Source of the DNA: an uncultured Lachnospiraceae bacterium
GTDB lineage: Bacteria > Bacillota > Clostridia > Lachnospirales > Lachnospiraceae
NCBI GenBank assembly: GCA_948468325.1
Contig: CAOKHR010000018.1
Coordinates: 1-17,210 of the forward strand
Length of the DNA stretch: 17,210 bases
Direction of reading: 5' to 3'
The position numbers and the translations under genes were made by a program. Positions 1-6,869 of the stretch are shown one piece after another; position 1 is the stretch's first letter; each line of letters starts with the position of its first letter. The notes below the pieces were generated by a model. It ran no database searches. It worked only from the letters and a program-made list of their open reading frames with translations, and was not told the origin of the DNA.

Positions 1-664
1 CCATGCTAAGGCAGTAGGCATGATGAATCGGAAGTACGGTAAGAATCACCGTACGGGATGGAATTCTCATATCCAGGCAGGTTGCATTTTCTGCCAGATT
101 CCTCTGCGAAAGCATAACTCCTTTGCTCTTTCCCGTTGTGCCGGAAGTAAACATAATCGTACAAATCTCTTCCGGATTCACCCACACATCAAAGCCGCCG
201 CTGCTCTCTTCTAAAAGACGATGCATAGACAAAATATTATTTTCATGCTGCTCTTTCTGCATAGAAATAATTTTTACGAGCCTGCTGCATCTCTTTTTTG
301 CCATCTCTGCCACATCTGCACGAATTTCATCATAAACCAAAACAGATACATCCGCGCGGTTCAAAAGGTCGCACAGCTCTGCCGCCGGAAGCGATACATC
401 TAACGGAACTGCAACACTGCCGCAATTAACCGTTCCAAAGTAAGCGACAATCCATTCGTAAGAGGATGCTCCCACAATTGCAACGTGCTTTCCCTGCATT
501 TCCATTTCTTTGAGCGCGCCGGAAAAATGTCCGCTGTCTTCCCAAAGCTGCGTATATGTTTTCGATTCAATTTTATCTTTTCCTATTTTATAACGAATCG
601 CATCTTTGTCTCCAAATCTCTTTTCCGCCTGTTCTAATATCTCCCGAATTGTATTACAAACCAT
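1..664 (-). CDS. AMP-forming acyl ligase (acyl-CoA/acyl-ACP synthetase family), cut by the left edge
   Basis: ANL-superfamily adenylating enzyme, expected to activate a carboxylic acid as acyl-AMP and pass it to a thiol. Only the first 221 codons are in the window; the reading frame is open to base 1. Reverse-strand translation from the ATG at 664 begins MVCNTIREILEQAEKRFGDK. The adenylation P-loop FTSGTTGKSKGVML lies at about residues 172-185, followed by LPIHHAYCLSM at about 211-221, which resembles long-chain fatty acid ligases more than amino-acid adenylation domains. The Shine-Dalgarno GAGGAG overlaps the stop of the upstream carrier-protein gene, 10 bp away, so the two are probably translationally coupled. 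The neighbouring acyl carrier protein is the obvious acceptor, making an acyl-ACP ligase role plausible (inference). The C-terminal subdomain with its catalytic Lys is outside the window, so completeness is unknown. Confidence 0.88.
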   Translation of the reverse strand, partial: MVCNTIREILEQAEKRFGDKDAIRYKIGKDKIESKTYTQLWEDSGHFSGALKEMEMQGKHVAIVGASSYEWIVAYFGTVNCGSVAVPLDVSLPAAELCDLLNRADVSVLVYDEIRADVAEMAKKRCSRLVKIISMQKEQHENNILSMHRLLEESSGGFDVWVNPEEICTIMFTSGTTGKSKGVMLSQRNLAENATCLDMRIPSRTVILTVLPIHHAYCLSM

Positions 665-674
665 AATTTTCTCC

Positions 675-911
675 TCAAGACTTTTTGCATACTAATGTAT
701 CCAGATAATCTACAGCTTCCCCTACAGTGAAAATCCCCGCTGCTTCTTTCTGGTCAATTTCTATGTCAAATTCTTCCTCAATTTCTCCAAGCATACTCAT
801 AAAATCAAATGATGTAAATCCCAAATCCTCCATAAAACGGGACTGAAGCGTAATATTTTCCGGCTCTGCTTCCACATAATTTACAATGATTTCTTTTAAC
901 TTTTCCAGCAT
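675..911 (-). CDS. Stand-alone acyl carrier protein
   Basis: A 78-residue acidic carrier protein of normal ACP length. The motif DLGFTSFDFMSML at about residues 29-41 is the phosphopantetheine attachment region; Ser34 is the predicted modified serine, where a classic ACP has DSL. The local sequence (DLG-x-x-S-hydrophobic-D) is closer to fatty-acid/polyketide ACPs than to peptidyl carrier proteins (GGHS). A strong AGGAGGG ribosome site precedes the ATG by 7 bp. It sits between a condensation-type acyltransferase (17-bp gap) and an AMP-forming ligase (10-bp gap), so it very likely carries the acyl group between those two enzymes. It is probably not the housekeeping AcpP, because no fatty-acid synthesis genes flank it and a TetR-type switch controls the operon. 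Confidence 0.9.
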   Translation of the reverse strand: MLEKLKEIIVNYVEAEPENITLQSRFMEDLGFTSFDFMSMLGEIEEEFDIEIDQKEAAGIFTVGEAVDYLDTLVCKKS

Positions 912-928
912 AACTGCCCTCCTGCAAT

Positions 929-2332
929 TTATATTAATTTTAAAATATCATCTACCGTAAGATTCGGATTTTCAATTCCCTTAAACATAATTTTACAGAG
1001 GTAATAATACAGATATTCCAGCTGTTTTCTGCTGACTGCCCGAATCTGATGCTCAAAATTAAAGTCCAGTCCGTTATCCTCCGGCCGGTGCATAACCGTC
1101 AGATACATCCCCTGTGTTGTCGCGCCGTTCGGATACCATTTTGTCTTATAGCGAATATCTCCCAGCTGTTCAAGCCCTTTTTCTTTTAACGTCATTGGCT
1201 GGTATGTCAGAGACATCGGCTCATACGTACATCCGGCCGGATTCTTATATACCTGGCTGCGGTACTTAAAGTAAGCCACAGGATCATAATTCGCATGCCG
1301 GAACAATTCATTCTGCCGTTCTCTGATTTCAAAAAGCGCATCTATAAATTTTGTCTCTTTGGGAATCACCGTACGAAACGGAAATGAATGAATTCTTGTA
1401 CCGCCGCATTTTTTCTCTTTTAAGGTTGCGCGCCTTGCAATTGCCGTATTAATGGAAACATCGTCCAGTCCGTTGACTTTCTGAAAATAAGTCCGAAGCC
1501 CCATAATTAAAAGACATGTCAGGGAAATATGCTGCCTGCTGCAAAAATCCATCAGTCTTTTTGTCGGTTCACCCTCCAGATGAAAAACGTCCAAAGCAGA
1601 TTCCACTGAATCTGATATATTGACAGCCGCCCGGAGATTTGGATTGTTGTGTCTGTCCCGTTCCATTTCCAACTTTGCCGTTCCGTCAATTCCGTTATAG
1701 ATCGGTTCAGAACTTTCAATCAGTCTGCGGAAATATTCTTCGTCTTTTGCTCTTGCTTTTGAACCCGCTTCATACTCCAGATCTTTTTTTAACTGCTCAA
1801 TATAAGATGCCATATCTTTTGGAGCAGGTACATTTTCATACATACGGCTGCAGTAAATCTCAATGATGTCTTTTAAGAAACAGATCAGAGACTGTGCATC
1901 CATAATCAGATGATCTGCCAGAAGATACACTCCGCTATATCCATCCGGCATCTTAATCATTACCATACGGCTCATGGGAGAATCTTCTCTCTGAAATGGA
2001 GTCTGTGTCCATTTCTTCATAATTTCCTCCGCCTCTTCCATACTCTTTTGCGTAAAATCATAAAAAGGGATTTCCTGTTCTGTCTGATCTGCAACATATT
2101 GATACCAGACGCCTTCTTTGTCTTTTGCAAACTGAATCCGCATGGATTCACTCCGCTCATATGCTTTTAAAATGGATTCACGCAAAACCTCAAAATCCAG
2201 CTCTGTCTCGATGGTAAGGCTGGTGCCGATATTGACAACTGCCTTATTTGGACAGTAATCCAAATAAAAAAAATGAAACTTCTGTGCTGCAGTAAGCGGA
2301 TATACGGTATATCCTTTTCTTTTTCTCATCAT
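929..2332 (-). CDS. Stand-alone condensation-domain-like acyltransferase
   Basis: A 467-residue protein with the layout of the NRPS condensation / wax-ester-synthase-like CoA-dependent acyltransferase superfamily. The N-terminal YPLTAAQKFHFFYLD (about 9-23) resembles the C-domain opening motif. The catalytic-motif region is ADHLIMDAQS (139-148): relative to HHxxxDG the second His (H141) and the Asp (D145) are kept, the first His is Asp140 and the Gly is Ala146. The C-terminal half has the expected LTCLLIMGLRTYFQK and LDFNFEHQ stretches. The canonical DFGWG motif is not evident. It probably transfers an acyl group from the adjacent carrier protein to an unknown amine or alcohol. Two consecutive Met codons (2332 and 2329) could both start it; the ribosome site (GCAGG) is weak. 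There is a 39-bp gap after the upstream hydrolase gene. Confidence 0.83.
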   Translation of the reverse strand: MMRKRKGYTVYPLTAAQKFHFFYLDYCPNKAVVNIGTSLTIETELDFEVLRESILKAYERSESMRIQFAKDKEGVWYQYVADQTEQEIPFYDFTQKSMEEAEEIMKKWTQTPFQREDSPMSRMVMIKMPDGYSGVYLLADHLIMDAQSLICFLKDIIEIYCSRMYENVPAPKDMASYIEQLKKDLEYEAGSKARAKDEEYFRRLIESSEPIYNGIDGTAKLEMERDRHNNPNLRAAVNISDSVESALDVFHLEGEPTKRLMDFCSRQHISLTCLLIMGLRTYFQKVNGLDDVSINTAIARRATLKEKKCGGTRIHSFPFRTVIPKETKFIDALFEIRERQNELFRHANYDPVAYFKYRSQVYKNPAGCTYEPMSLTYQPMTLKEKGLEQLGDIRYKTKWYPNGATTQGMYLTVMHRPEDNGLDFNFEHQIRAVSRKQLEYLYYYLCKIMFKGIENPNLTVDDILKLI

Positions 2333-2371
2333 AATAAACCTGCTTCCCGATTGTTCTACAACTTGTCTGTT

Positions 2372-3307
2372 TTATAAAACATCTTTGATAAAACTGCTAA
2401 GCGACTCTTCATAGCGCTTCGTATCTTTATAGTAGCTTTCCGCATGCGCAGCCCCTTTTACAATTAATTTGCTCTTTCTGGCACCGCAGTTTTCGTACAT
2501 CCTGCCGCACATACGGCTGGGCACAAAAGTATCTGCATCGCCATGGATAAAAAGAGTTGGCGTCGTTGATTTTCTGACTTCTCTTGCAGCATTACATTCA
2601 TCCATACCATAACCTGCAAGTTTCCTGTTCATAAAATCCGCAATCTGAATAATCGGAAATGCCGGCATATGATACATAGAATGCAGCACATGTGTAAATA
2701 CTTCTTTGGGCGAAGTAAATCCGCAGTCTGCCACAATTCCTTTCACCTGCTTTGGAAGCTTTAATCCGCTTGTCATCAATACGGTAGAAGCTCCCATTGA
2801 AATTCCATGAAGCAGAATTTTTACATCCCCGCCGCAGTGACTTAAAATCCATGCCATCCATTCCATGGCATCCATCCTGTCCAGACAGCCAAAACCAATA
2901 TACTTTCCCTCGCTTAATCCATGCGCCCGCTCATCCACCAGCAGCATCGCAAAGCCCCGTCTCAAATAGTAGTCCGACAAACCGATATAATCTTTCATTC
3001 CCTCACTGGTATACCCGTGAAAACACAGGACAATGCGTTTGCTTCCTCCGTTATGAAAAAATGTCCCGTGCAGCTTCAGCCCGTCTTTTGACATAATCCA
3101 GACATCTTCATGCGGCTGCGCCAAAAAATATTCTTTGCGCTGCGCAATCACATCTGCATACTGACTCCAGTCAGTTCCCGCCATTTTTATGGTCCGCTCT
3201 ACTTTTGCCCTGCCTCTTTTCATCGTTCTCTGGTAAAAATACGCCGCTGTTGAAATTTCTGCCATGGCAGCCGCTGCGGCTGCTGCAATTACATTCCTCT
3301 TTTTCAT
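2372..3307 (-). CDS. Alpha/beta-hydrolase with N-terminal membrane anchor
   Basis: A 311-residue serine hydrolase of the alpha/beta fold. Residues 5-25 form a very Ala-rich hydrophobic stretch after MKKRN, likely an N-terminal anchor or uncleaved signal. Catalytic features: oxyanion-side FHGYTSEG (96-103), nucleophile elbow GISMGAS (168-174) with Ser170, acid loop HGDADTFVP (255-263) with probable Asp259, and GAAHAES (285-291) with His288. It resembles YqkD/BAAT-like peptidase-hydrolases of Firmicutes. Its ATG overlaps the stop of the SCP2-like gene (ATGA), so the pair is coupled. Within this operon it could act as a thioesterase or as a lipase releasing or trimming an acyl product. That is inference, and substrate specificity cannot be read from sequence. 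Confidence 0.9.
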   Translation of the reverse strand: MKKRNVIAAAAAAAMAEISTAAYFYQRTMKRGRAKVERTIKMAGTDWSQYADVIAQRKEYFLAQPHEDVWIMSKDGLKLHGTFFHNGGSKRIVLCFHGYTSEGMKDYIGLSDYYLRRGFAMLLVDERAHGLSEGKYIGFGCLDRMDAMEWMAWILSHCGGDVKILLHGISMGASTVLMTSGLKLPKQVKGIVADCGFTSPKEVFTHVLHSMYHMPAFPIIQIADFMNRKLAGYGMDECNAAREVRKSTTPTLFIHGDADTFVPSRMCGRMYENCGARKSKLIVKGAAHAESYYKDTKRYEESLSSFIKDVL

Positions 3308-3645
3308 TTCTTCTTTTTCTTCCTGCTGTTAATTATATCCTTTAGTTTTAAGGCTTTCTCAATACTTCCTTCTACTTTCAGCTTCTGTGTTGTCACAGCC
3401 CATACCGGATCCAGCTTTCCTTCTGCAATCTTTTTTAAAGTTTCAGCTTCACAGGTAAACATAGCATCCCTGTCATAATATTCATATGGCTCGACATAAA
3501 TTTCCCCGTCTTTTACTTCTACATAGAAAATACCGGAAGCCTCGCCAATAATATTAAACTGGTAGGCCAGATGTTCTTTGATGTCCGACACATCCGCTTC
3601 CATAAATTTCCCCTTAGCCTCCGAAAAAAATTCCGCATACGTCAT
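3304..3645 (-). CDS. SCP2-like sterol/lipid-binding domain protein
   Basis: A 113-residue single-domain protein matching the SCP-2 family in size and pattern: an N-terminal helix, an amphipathic GIFYVEVKDGEIYVE beta region, a TLKKIAEGKLDPVWAV stretch, then KLKVEGSIEKALKLKDII near the C-terminus. The fold binds hydrophobic ligands in a tunnel. No catalytic residues are expected. The frame stays open upstream to a GTG at 3681, but the ATG at 3645 is chosen because GGAGG sits 7 bp before it and because the GTG lies inside a predicted TetR operator. It is the first gene of the operon and overlaps the hydrolase by 4 bp. It probably shields or presents the acyl substrate or product of the downstream enzymes (inference). 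Confidence 0.82.
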   Translation of the reverse strand: MTYAEFFSEAKGKFMEADVSDIKEHLAYQFNIIGEASGIFYVEVKDGEIYVEPYEYYDRDAMFTCEAETLKKIAEGKLDPVWAVTTQKLKVEGSIEKALKLKDIINSRKKKKK

Positions 3646-3666
3646 ATACGTTCCTCCATCCCTGTT

Positions 3667-3681
3667 TTGACCGTTGGTCAC
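3667..3681. promoter_or_regulatory. Predicted TetR operator O2 (TGACC-GTT-GGTCA)
   Basis: TTGACCGTTGGTCAC contains a 5+5 bp inverted repeat with a 3-bp centre. It lies just downstream of the predicted minus-strand -10 box and before the SCP2-like start. Its centre is 44 bp from the matching O1 palindrome, about four helical turns, so both sites could be bound on one DNA face. Assignment to the divergent TetR protein is inference. Confidence 0.75.
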
Positions 3682-3696
3682 ACTTTATTTTTAATA

Positions 3697-3725
3697 ACAA
3701 TAACATCAATTTGACCATTGGTCAA
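3697..3725 (-). promoter_or_regulatory. Predicted sigma-A promoter of the lipid operon
   Basis: On the minus strand the -35 box TTGACC (3720-3725) is separated by 17 bp from the -10 box TATTGT (3697-3702). The -35 box is one half of operator O1, and O2 lies just beyond the expected start site. This is a typical arrangement for repression by occlusion. Confidence 0.65.
3711..3725. promoter_or_regulatory. Predicted TetR operator O1 (TTGACC-ATT-GGTCAA)
   Basis: TTGACCATTGGTCAA is a 6+6 bp inverted repeat around ATT. It overlaps the -35 box of the minus-strand operon and lies four bases upstream of the -35 box of the tetR promoter, so one bound dimer could control both directions. The core matches O2 except for one centre base. 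Confidence 0.78.
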
Positions 3726-3728
3726 GTA

Positions 3729-3757
3729 TTGAATTGTAATTTTTTTTATGTTATACT
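3729..3757 (+). promoter_or_regulatory. Predicted sigma-A promoter of the tetR gene
   Basis: TTGAAT (3729-3734), 17-bp spacer, TATACT (3752-3757). It is close to consensus. Transcription would begin around 3764, inside the palindromic repeat copy, giving a 5' leader of about 115 nt before the tetR start. Confidence 0.65.
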
Positions 3758-3761
3758 TTTT

Positions 3762-3820
3762 TATACCCTAAAGGGCATCCCAACATGACACACTCCTGCG
3801 GAGCGGTCTCAAAATGTATA
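3762..3820 (+). repeat. Palindromic dispersed repeat, copy A (59 bp)
   Basis: Begins TATACCCTAAAGGGCATCCC and ends TGTATA, giving TATAC/GTATA terminal inverted repeats. It has internal hairpins CCCTAAAGGG and CACTCCTGCGGAGCG flanked by GAC/GTC. It shares length and layout with copies at 6811 and 16613. It lies in the predicted tetR leader. Confidence 0.85.
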
Positions 3821-3831
3821 CCCTAAAGGGC
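3817..3831 (+). repeat. Partial direct copy of the palindromic repeat (5' end only)
   Basis: TATACCCTAAAGGGC repeats the first 15 bases of copy A. It shares its first four bases with the last four bases of that copy, so the two are joined head to tail through TATA. The rest of the element is missing; AT-rich sequence follows up to the tetR ribosome site. Confidence 0.7.
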
Positions 3832-3881
3832 TATATTTTTAAGGCAGTCTATACTATATCATTGCCAGAAAGGCGGCAAAT

Positions 3882-4502
3882 ATGCCAACTCCTGATAAAT
3901 ATAACCGCATTTTAGATGCGCTTCATACACTGTTAGAAAAAAAGAATCTCCCGTCTATTTCCGTCAGCGAGATTGCTCAGACGGCCGGAATTGCAAAAGG
4001 CAGCATTTATTATTACTTCCCTTCCAAAGATGCAATTGTGGAGGCTCTGGTAGAGCGCAGTTATGCTGCTTCCATTAAAACAGCCAAGCTGCTTGCCAAG
4101 CAGACGGATATACTTCCGTTTACACGCATGGCTCTGATTTTTCAGGCCTGCAGAAGTTCCTCTGCCGAATTTTTAAAGCAAAACCGTGCCGCTTCCAATT
4201 CCAGCATACAAGAGCAGTCACTGCTGCATCAAAAATATCTGCGTTACATTATTACAGAACTCAAACCTGTTCTGGCAGAAATCATCCGACAGGGCATCGA
4301 CAGCGGCGAAATCTCTTTTGACGACCCACAGTCCCTTGCTGAAATTGTACTTCTTGTCCTGACAGTAAAAATTGACAATACCATCATTCCTTCCTCCAGT
4401 CAGGAAATTCAGCAGACCGTTTCCGGTCTGATTTCACTTCTTGAAAAAGGAACCGATAATCCAAAAGGCTCCTTAAATTTTTTGATGCTTCCTCCCCCAT
4501 GA
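3882..4502 (+). CDS. TetR-family transcriptional repressor
   Basis: A 206-residue regulator with a TetR_N helix-turn-helix: SISVSEIAQTAGIAKGSIYY at about residues 25-44, followed by YFPSKDAIVEALVERSYA. The remaining helical C-terminal domain is a ligand pocket too divergent to assign. It is transcribed divergently from the SCP2/hydrolase/acyltransferase/ACP/ligase operon, with two TGACC-N3-GGTCA palindromes between them. It probably represses that operon and perhaps itself, with release by a lipid or acyl effector (inference). The ribosome site AAGGCGG sits in the loop of a small TTGCC/GGCAA stem just before the ATG, which could modestly tune translation. A stem-loop starts at its stop codon. 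Confidence 0.92.
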   Translation: MPTPDKYNRILDALHTLLEKKNLPSISVSEIAQTAGIAKGSIYYYFPSKDAIVEALVERSYAASIKTAKLLAKQTDILPFTRMALIFQACRSSSAEFLKQNRAASNSSIQEQSLLHQKYLRYIITELKPVLAEIIRQGIDSGEISFDDPQSLAEIVLLVLTVKIDNTIIPSSSQEIQQTVSGLISLLEKGTDNPKGSLNFLMLPPP

Positions 4503-4530
4503 AACGGAAGATTCATAAAATCTTCTGTTT
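4502..4530 (+). terminator. Stem-loop after tetR, probable terminator
   Basis: AAACGGAAGATT (4502-4513), loop CATAA, then AATCTTCTGTTT (4519-4530): a 12-bp stem with one G-U pair, starting at the last base of the tetR stop. Only a weak, delayed T-run (TTTTCTT at about 4540) follows, so termination may be incomplete. Confidence 0.5.
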
Positions 4531-4574
4531 CTTATAAGGTTTTCTTAGGAAAAACTAATGGAATATTAAAACAC

Positions 4575-4619
4575 AAACAGCTTTTGTCTGATAAAATAAC
4601 AATCAGGCAAAAGCTGTTT
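4575..4619. terminator. Strong stem-loop upstream of the van-type ligase gene (terminator or attenuator)
   Basis: The left arm at 4575-4592 (AAACAGCTTTTGTCTGAT) pairs with the right arm at 4602-4619 (ATCAGGCAAAAGCTGTTT): 18 bp with one G-U pair and a 9-base loop. Four Ts at the end of the right arm are followed by GC. It ends 39 bp before the ligase start. It may end tetR transcription or attenuate the ligase operon. I could not find a convincing separate promoter between it and the ligase gene. Confidence 0.6.
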
Positions 4620-4658
4620 TGCTATGCATCTTAAGTATACCAAGGAGGATATTAAGAA

Positions 4659-5708
4659 ATGAAAAAAACGAAAAAAATCGCCGTCTTTTTCGGCGGATGC
4701 TCTACCGAATACAAAGTGTCCCTGCAGTCTGCATATGCCATTATCAAAAGCATAGACAGGAAACGCTATACACCTGTTTTAATCGGAATTGACGCTCATA
4801 CCGGCAGCTGGTCCTGGTATCAGGGAGAGATTGATAAAATTGAAAACGACTGCTGGAAGTTAAAAGATTTCTGCATTTCTGTATTTCCTTCTCCTGACAG
4901 AACGATACACGGATTTTGTTATCTGGAACACGATACACTCAAAACAATTTCACTGGATGCCGCGCTTCCGGTTCTGCATGGAAAAAACGGAGAAGACGGC
5001 ACCATTCAGGGTATGCTGGAACTGATGGGAGTTCCTGTCATCGGATGCGGCCTGCTTTCTTCTGCATTATGTATGGACAAGGCTCTTGCCCACCGCATTG
5101 TAGAAATGAACGGAATCAAAACGGCCCGCTTTACTGCCGTGAAAAAGGGCTATTCAGAAAATGAGGTGCTGCGGCAGGCTATGGAACTTGGATACCCCGT
5201 ATTTGTAAAACCTGTCCGCTCCGGCTCCTCTTTCGGCATTACAAAAGTATCAAAGGAAGACGATTTGATTCCCGCCATTGAGCATGCATTTCTGCATGAT
5301 TCTGCCGTCATCTTAGAAGAAACGGTAAAAGGCTTTGAAGTAGGGTGCGCAGTCATTGGTACAAGGGAGCTTATCACCGGTGAAGCAGACGAAATCGAAT
5401 TGTCCGAAGGCTTTTTTGATTATACGGAAAAATACACTTTAAAAACTTCTAAAATACATGTGCCTGCACGGATTTCGCCGGAAAAATCAGAGGAAATCAA
5501 GCAGACTGCCTTACGCATTTACCGGCTGCTGTACTGCTCCTGTTTCGCAAGAGTCGATATGTTTTTAACACCGGAGGGCGAAATTTATTTTAATGAAGTA
5601 AATACGATTCCGGGCTTTACTACCCACAGCCGTTTTCCCAATATGCTGAAAGCTGCCGGAATGACATTTGACGAAATTGTCGAAAGCCTTTTGAATATGG
5701 AGGAATAA
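4659..5708 (+). CDS. vanG: VanG-type D-alanine:D-serine ligase
   Basis: A 349-residue ATP-grasp ligase of the D-Ala-D-X family, a normal length. Family motifs are all present: FFGGCSTEYKVSLQS (10-24), HGKNGEDG (107-114), KPVRSGSSFG (184-193), RVDMF (298-302) and NEVNTIPGFT (312-321). The substrate-loop segment GFFDYTEKYTLKTSKI (251-266) matches VanG-type D-Ala-D-Ser ligases as I recall them and differs from the VanA/VanB D-lactate type. Asp244, Phe253 and Arg325 fall where the D-Ser-contacting residues of VanG are described. It would make D-Ala-D-Ser for peptidoglycan precursors in the cytoplasm. The downstream membrane and racemase genes complete a D-Ser supply route. A good ribosome site (AAGGAGG) precedes the ATG. 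A housekeeping Ddl is the alternative, but the neighbours argue against it. 'vanG' here means family, not proven resistance. Confidence 0.86.
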   Translation: MKKTKKIAVFFGGCSTEYKVSLQSAYAIIKSIDRKRYTPVLIGIDAHTGSWSWYQGEIDKIENDCWKLKDFCISVFPSPDRTIHGFCYLEHDTLKTISLDAALPVLHGKNGEDGTIQGMLELMGVPVIGCGLLSSALCMDKALAHRIVEMNGIKTARFTAVKKGYSENEVLRQAMELGYPVFVKPVRSGSSFGITKVSKEDDLIPAIEHAFLHDSAVILEETVKGFEVGCAVIGTRELITGEADEIELSEGFFDYTEKYTLKTSKIHVPARISPEKSEEIKQTALRIYRLLYCSCFARVDMFLTPEGEIYFNEVNTIPGFTTHSRFPNMLKAAGMTFDEIVESLLNMEE

Positions 5709-5715
5709 AAAACAC

Positions 5716-6726
5716 ATGCACAGAAAAAATTTTGCCGGAATTGATTATTTCCGTCTTGTTGCAGCTTTTTTGGTAATCGCAATCCATACGGCTCCTTTTT
5801 CCTCCTGGAACAACGATTTTGATTTTCTGTTCACGTACTGTCTGGGCCGGATTGCAGTTCCCTTTTTTCTGATGACAACAGGATTTTTTGTACTGGCTCC
5901 TTACATACAAAGCGGCTTTCAAAAAAGAAAATCCCTCCACAATTACCTTGTTAAAAATACACAGCTATATCTGGCGGCCACCGTTTTTTATCTGCCGCTT
6001 ACGATATATTCCCACAACCTGCCGCACAATGTACCGGAATTTTTAAAGGATCTCTTTTTTGACGGAACCTTTTACCACTTATGGTATTTCCCCGCCGCCA
6101 TCATCGGCTGCCTTATCATCATACTCATCTCTGAACTGTCCGTAAAAACCGCATTTATTATTTCTGCCGTTTTTTACATCATCGGTCTGTTTGGAGACAG
6201 CTATTACGGCCTAATCAAAGAAGTCCCCTTTCTTTGCAGCCTTTACGACGGCATTTTCCAAATCAGCAGCTATACAAGAAACGGTATTTTTTTCACCCCC
6301 GTATTCCTTATGTTAGGCGTACTGACTGCACTCCCCGAATTTCAGTGCTCCAAAAAAGTATGTACCATCGGTCTCACTGTCTCTTTCCCCCTGCTATTTC
6401 TGGAAGGATTCCTGACATACCAGATGGACCTCCAAAAACACAACAGTATGTACCTTGGCCTGCTTCCCGTAATGTACTTTTTATTTCAGCTCCTGCTCAC
6501 ATTTGACGGCGATGCCCCGCCATGGCTGCGAAACGGCTCCATGCTCCTTTACCTCATTCACCCCGCCGCCATCATCCTCCTGCGCCAAATCGCCAAAACC
6601 GCAAACCTCACAGACCTGCTAATAAACAACACACTGATTCACTACCTCTGCGTCTGCACAATTTCAATGATAATAATAACAGGATTTTACACATGTAAAC
6701 ACCTAAAAGAAAAAATGACAGTGTAA
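5716..6726 (+). CDS. VanT membrane-domain protein (acyltransferase-3-like), split from its racemase
   Basis: A 336-residue polytopic membrane protein with about ten hydrophobic segments. It starts with the acyltransferase-3-like signature GIDYFRLVAAFLVIAIHTAP (8-27, including Arg13 and His24) and continues with CLGRIAVPFFLMTTGFFV and a FYHLWYFPA motif near the middle. This pattern matches the N-terminal membrane half of VanT serine racemases, thought to bring L-Ser into the cell. In VanG-type clusters VanT is usually one fused protein; here the ORF ends cleanly with TAA and the racemase is a separate gene 563 bp downstream, as in vanTm/vanTr of the VanL type. Its ribosome site GGAGGAA lies inside the last codons of the ligase gene, so the two are coupled (7-bp gap). 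It could also be an unrelated O-acetyltransferase, but the context favours VanTm. Confidence 0.82.
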   Translation: MHRKNFAGIDYFRLVAAFLVIAIHTAPFSSWNNDFDFLFTYCLGRIAVPFFLMTTGFFVLAPYIQSGFQKRKSLHNYLVKNTQLYLAATVFYLPLTIYSHNLPHNVPEFLKDLFFDGTFYHLWYFPAAIIGCLIIILISELSVKTAFIISAVFYIIGLFGDSYYGLIKEVPFLCSLYDGIFQISSYTRNGIFFTPVFLMLGVLTALPEFQCSKKVCTIGLTVSFPLLFLEGFLTYQMDLQKHNSMYLGLLPVMYFLFQLLLTFDGDAPPWLRNGSMLLYLIHPAAIILLRQIAKTANLTDLLINNTLIHYLCVCTISMIIITGFYTCKHLKEKMTV

Positions 6727-6810
6727 CTTTATTTACGGTTTATCCCGTATAGCCCCCAACCAGCATTTGGCAATCATTTTCATACCTAATATCTAATATT
6801 GAAAAATGGC

Positions 6811-6869
6811 TATACCCTAAAGGGCATCCCAGTATGACAAGCTCCTGCGGAGCTGTCGCTTAAGGTATA
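6811..6869 (+). repeat. Palindromic dispersed repeat, copy B (59 bp)
   Basis: Same length and first 20 bases as copy A. Ends TATACC/GGTATA form a 6-bp terminal inverted repeat. The second stem is AGCTCC-TGC-GGAGCT flanked by GACA/GTC, fully paired, whereas copy A has CACTCC/GGAGCG. It lies downstream of the VanTm-like gene. Confidence 0.85.

Noticed and set aside
36..57. Inverted repeat GTACGGT...ACCGTAC
   Set aside because: It lies inside the coding sequence of the acyl ligase and uses ordinary codons. A short similar string at 1367-1375 is also coding. Probably coincidence.
675..911. Calling the carrier protein DltC of a D-alanylation operon with the adjacent adenylating enzyme as DltA
   Set aside because: No DltB or DltD homologue is present. 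The ligase N-terminus resembles long-chain acyl ligases, and SCP2, condensation-like and TetR neighbours do not fit dlt.
3646..3681. Upstream GTG start extending the SCP2-like protein by 12 residues
   Set aside because: The GTG lies within predicted operator O2 and has no ribosome site, while the ATG at 3645 has GGAGG at ideal spacing.
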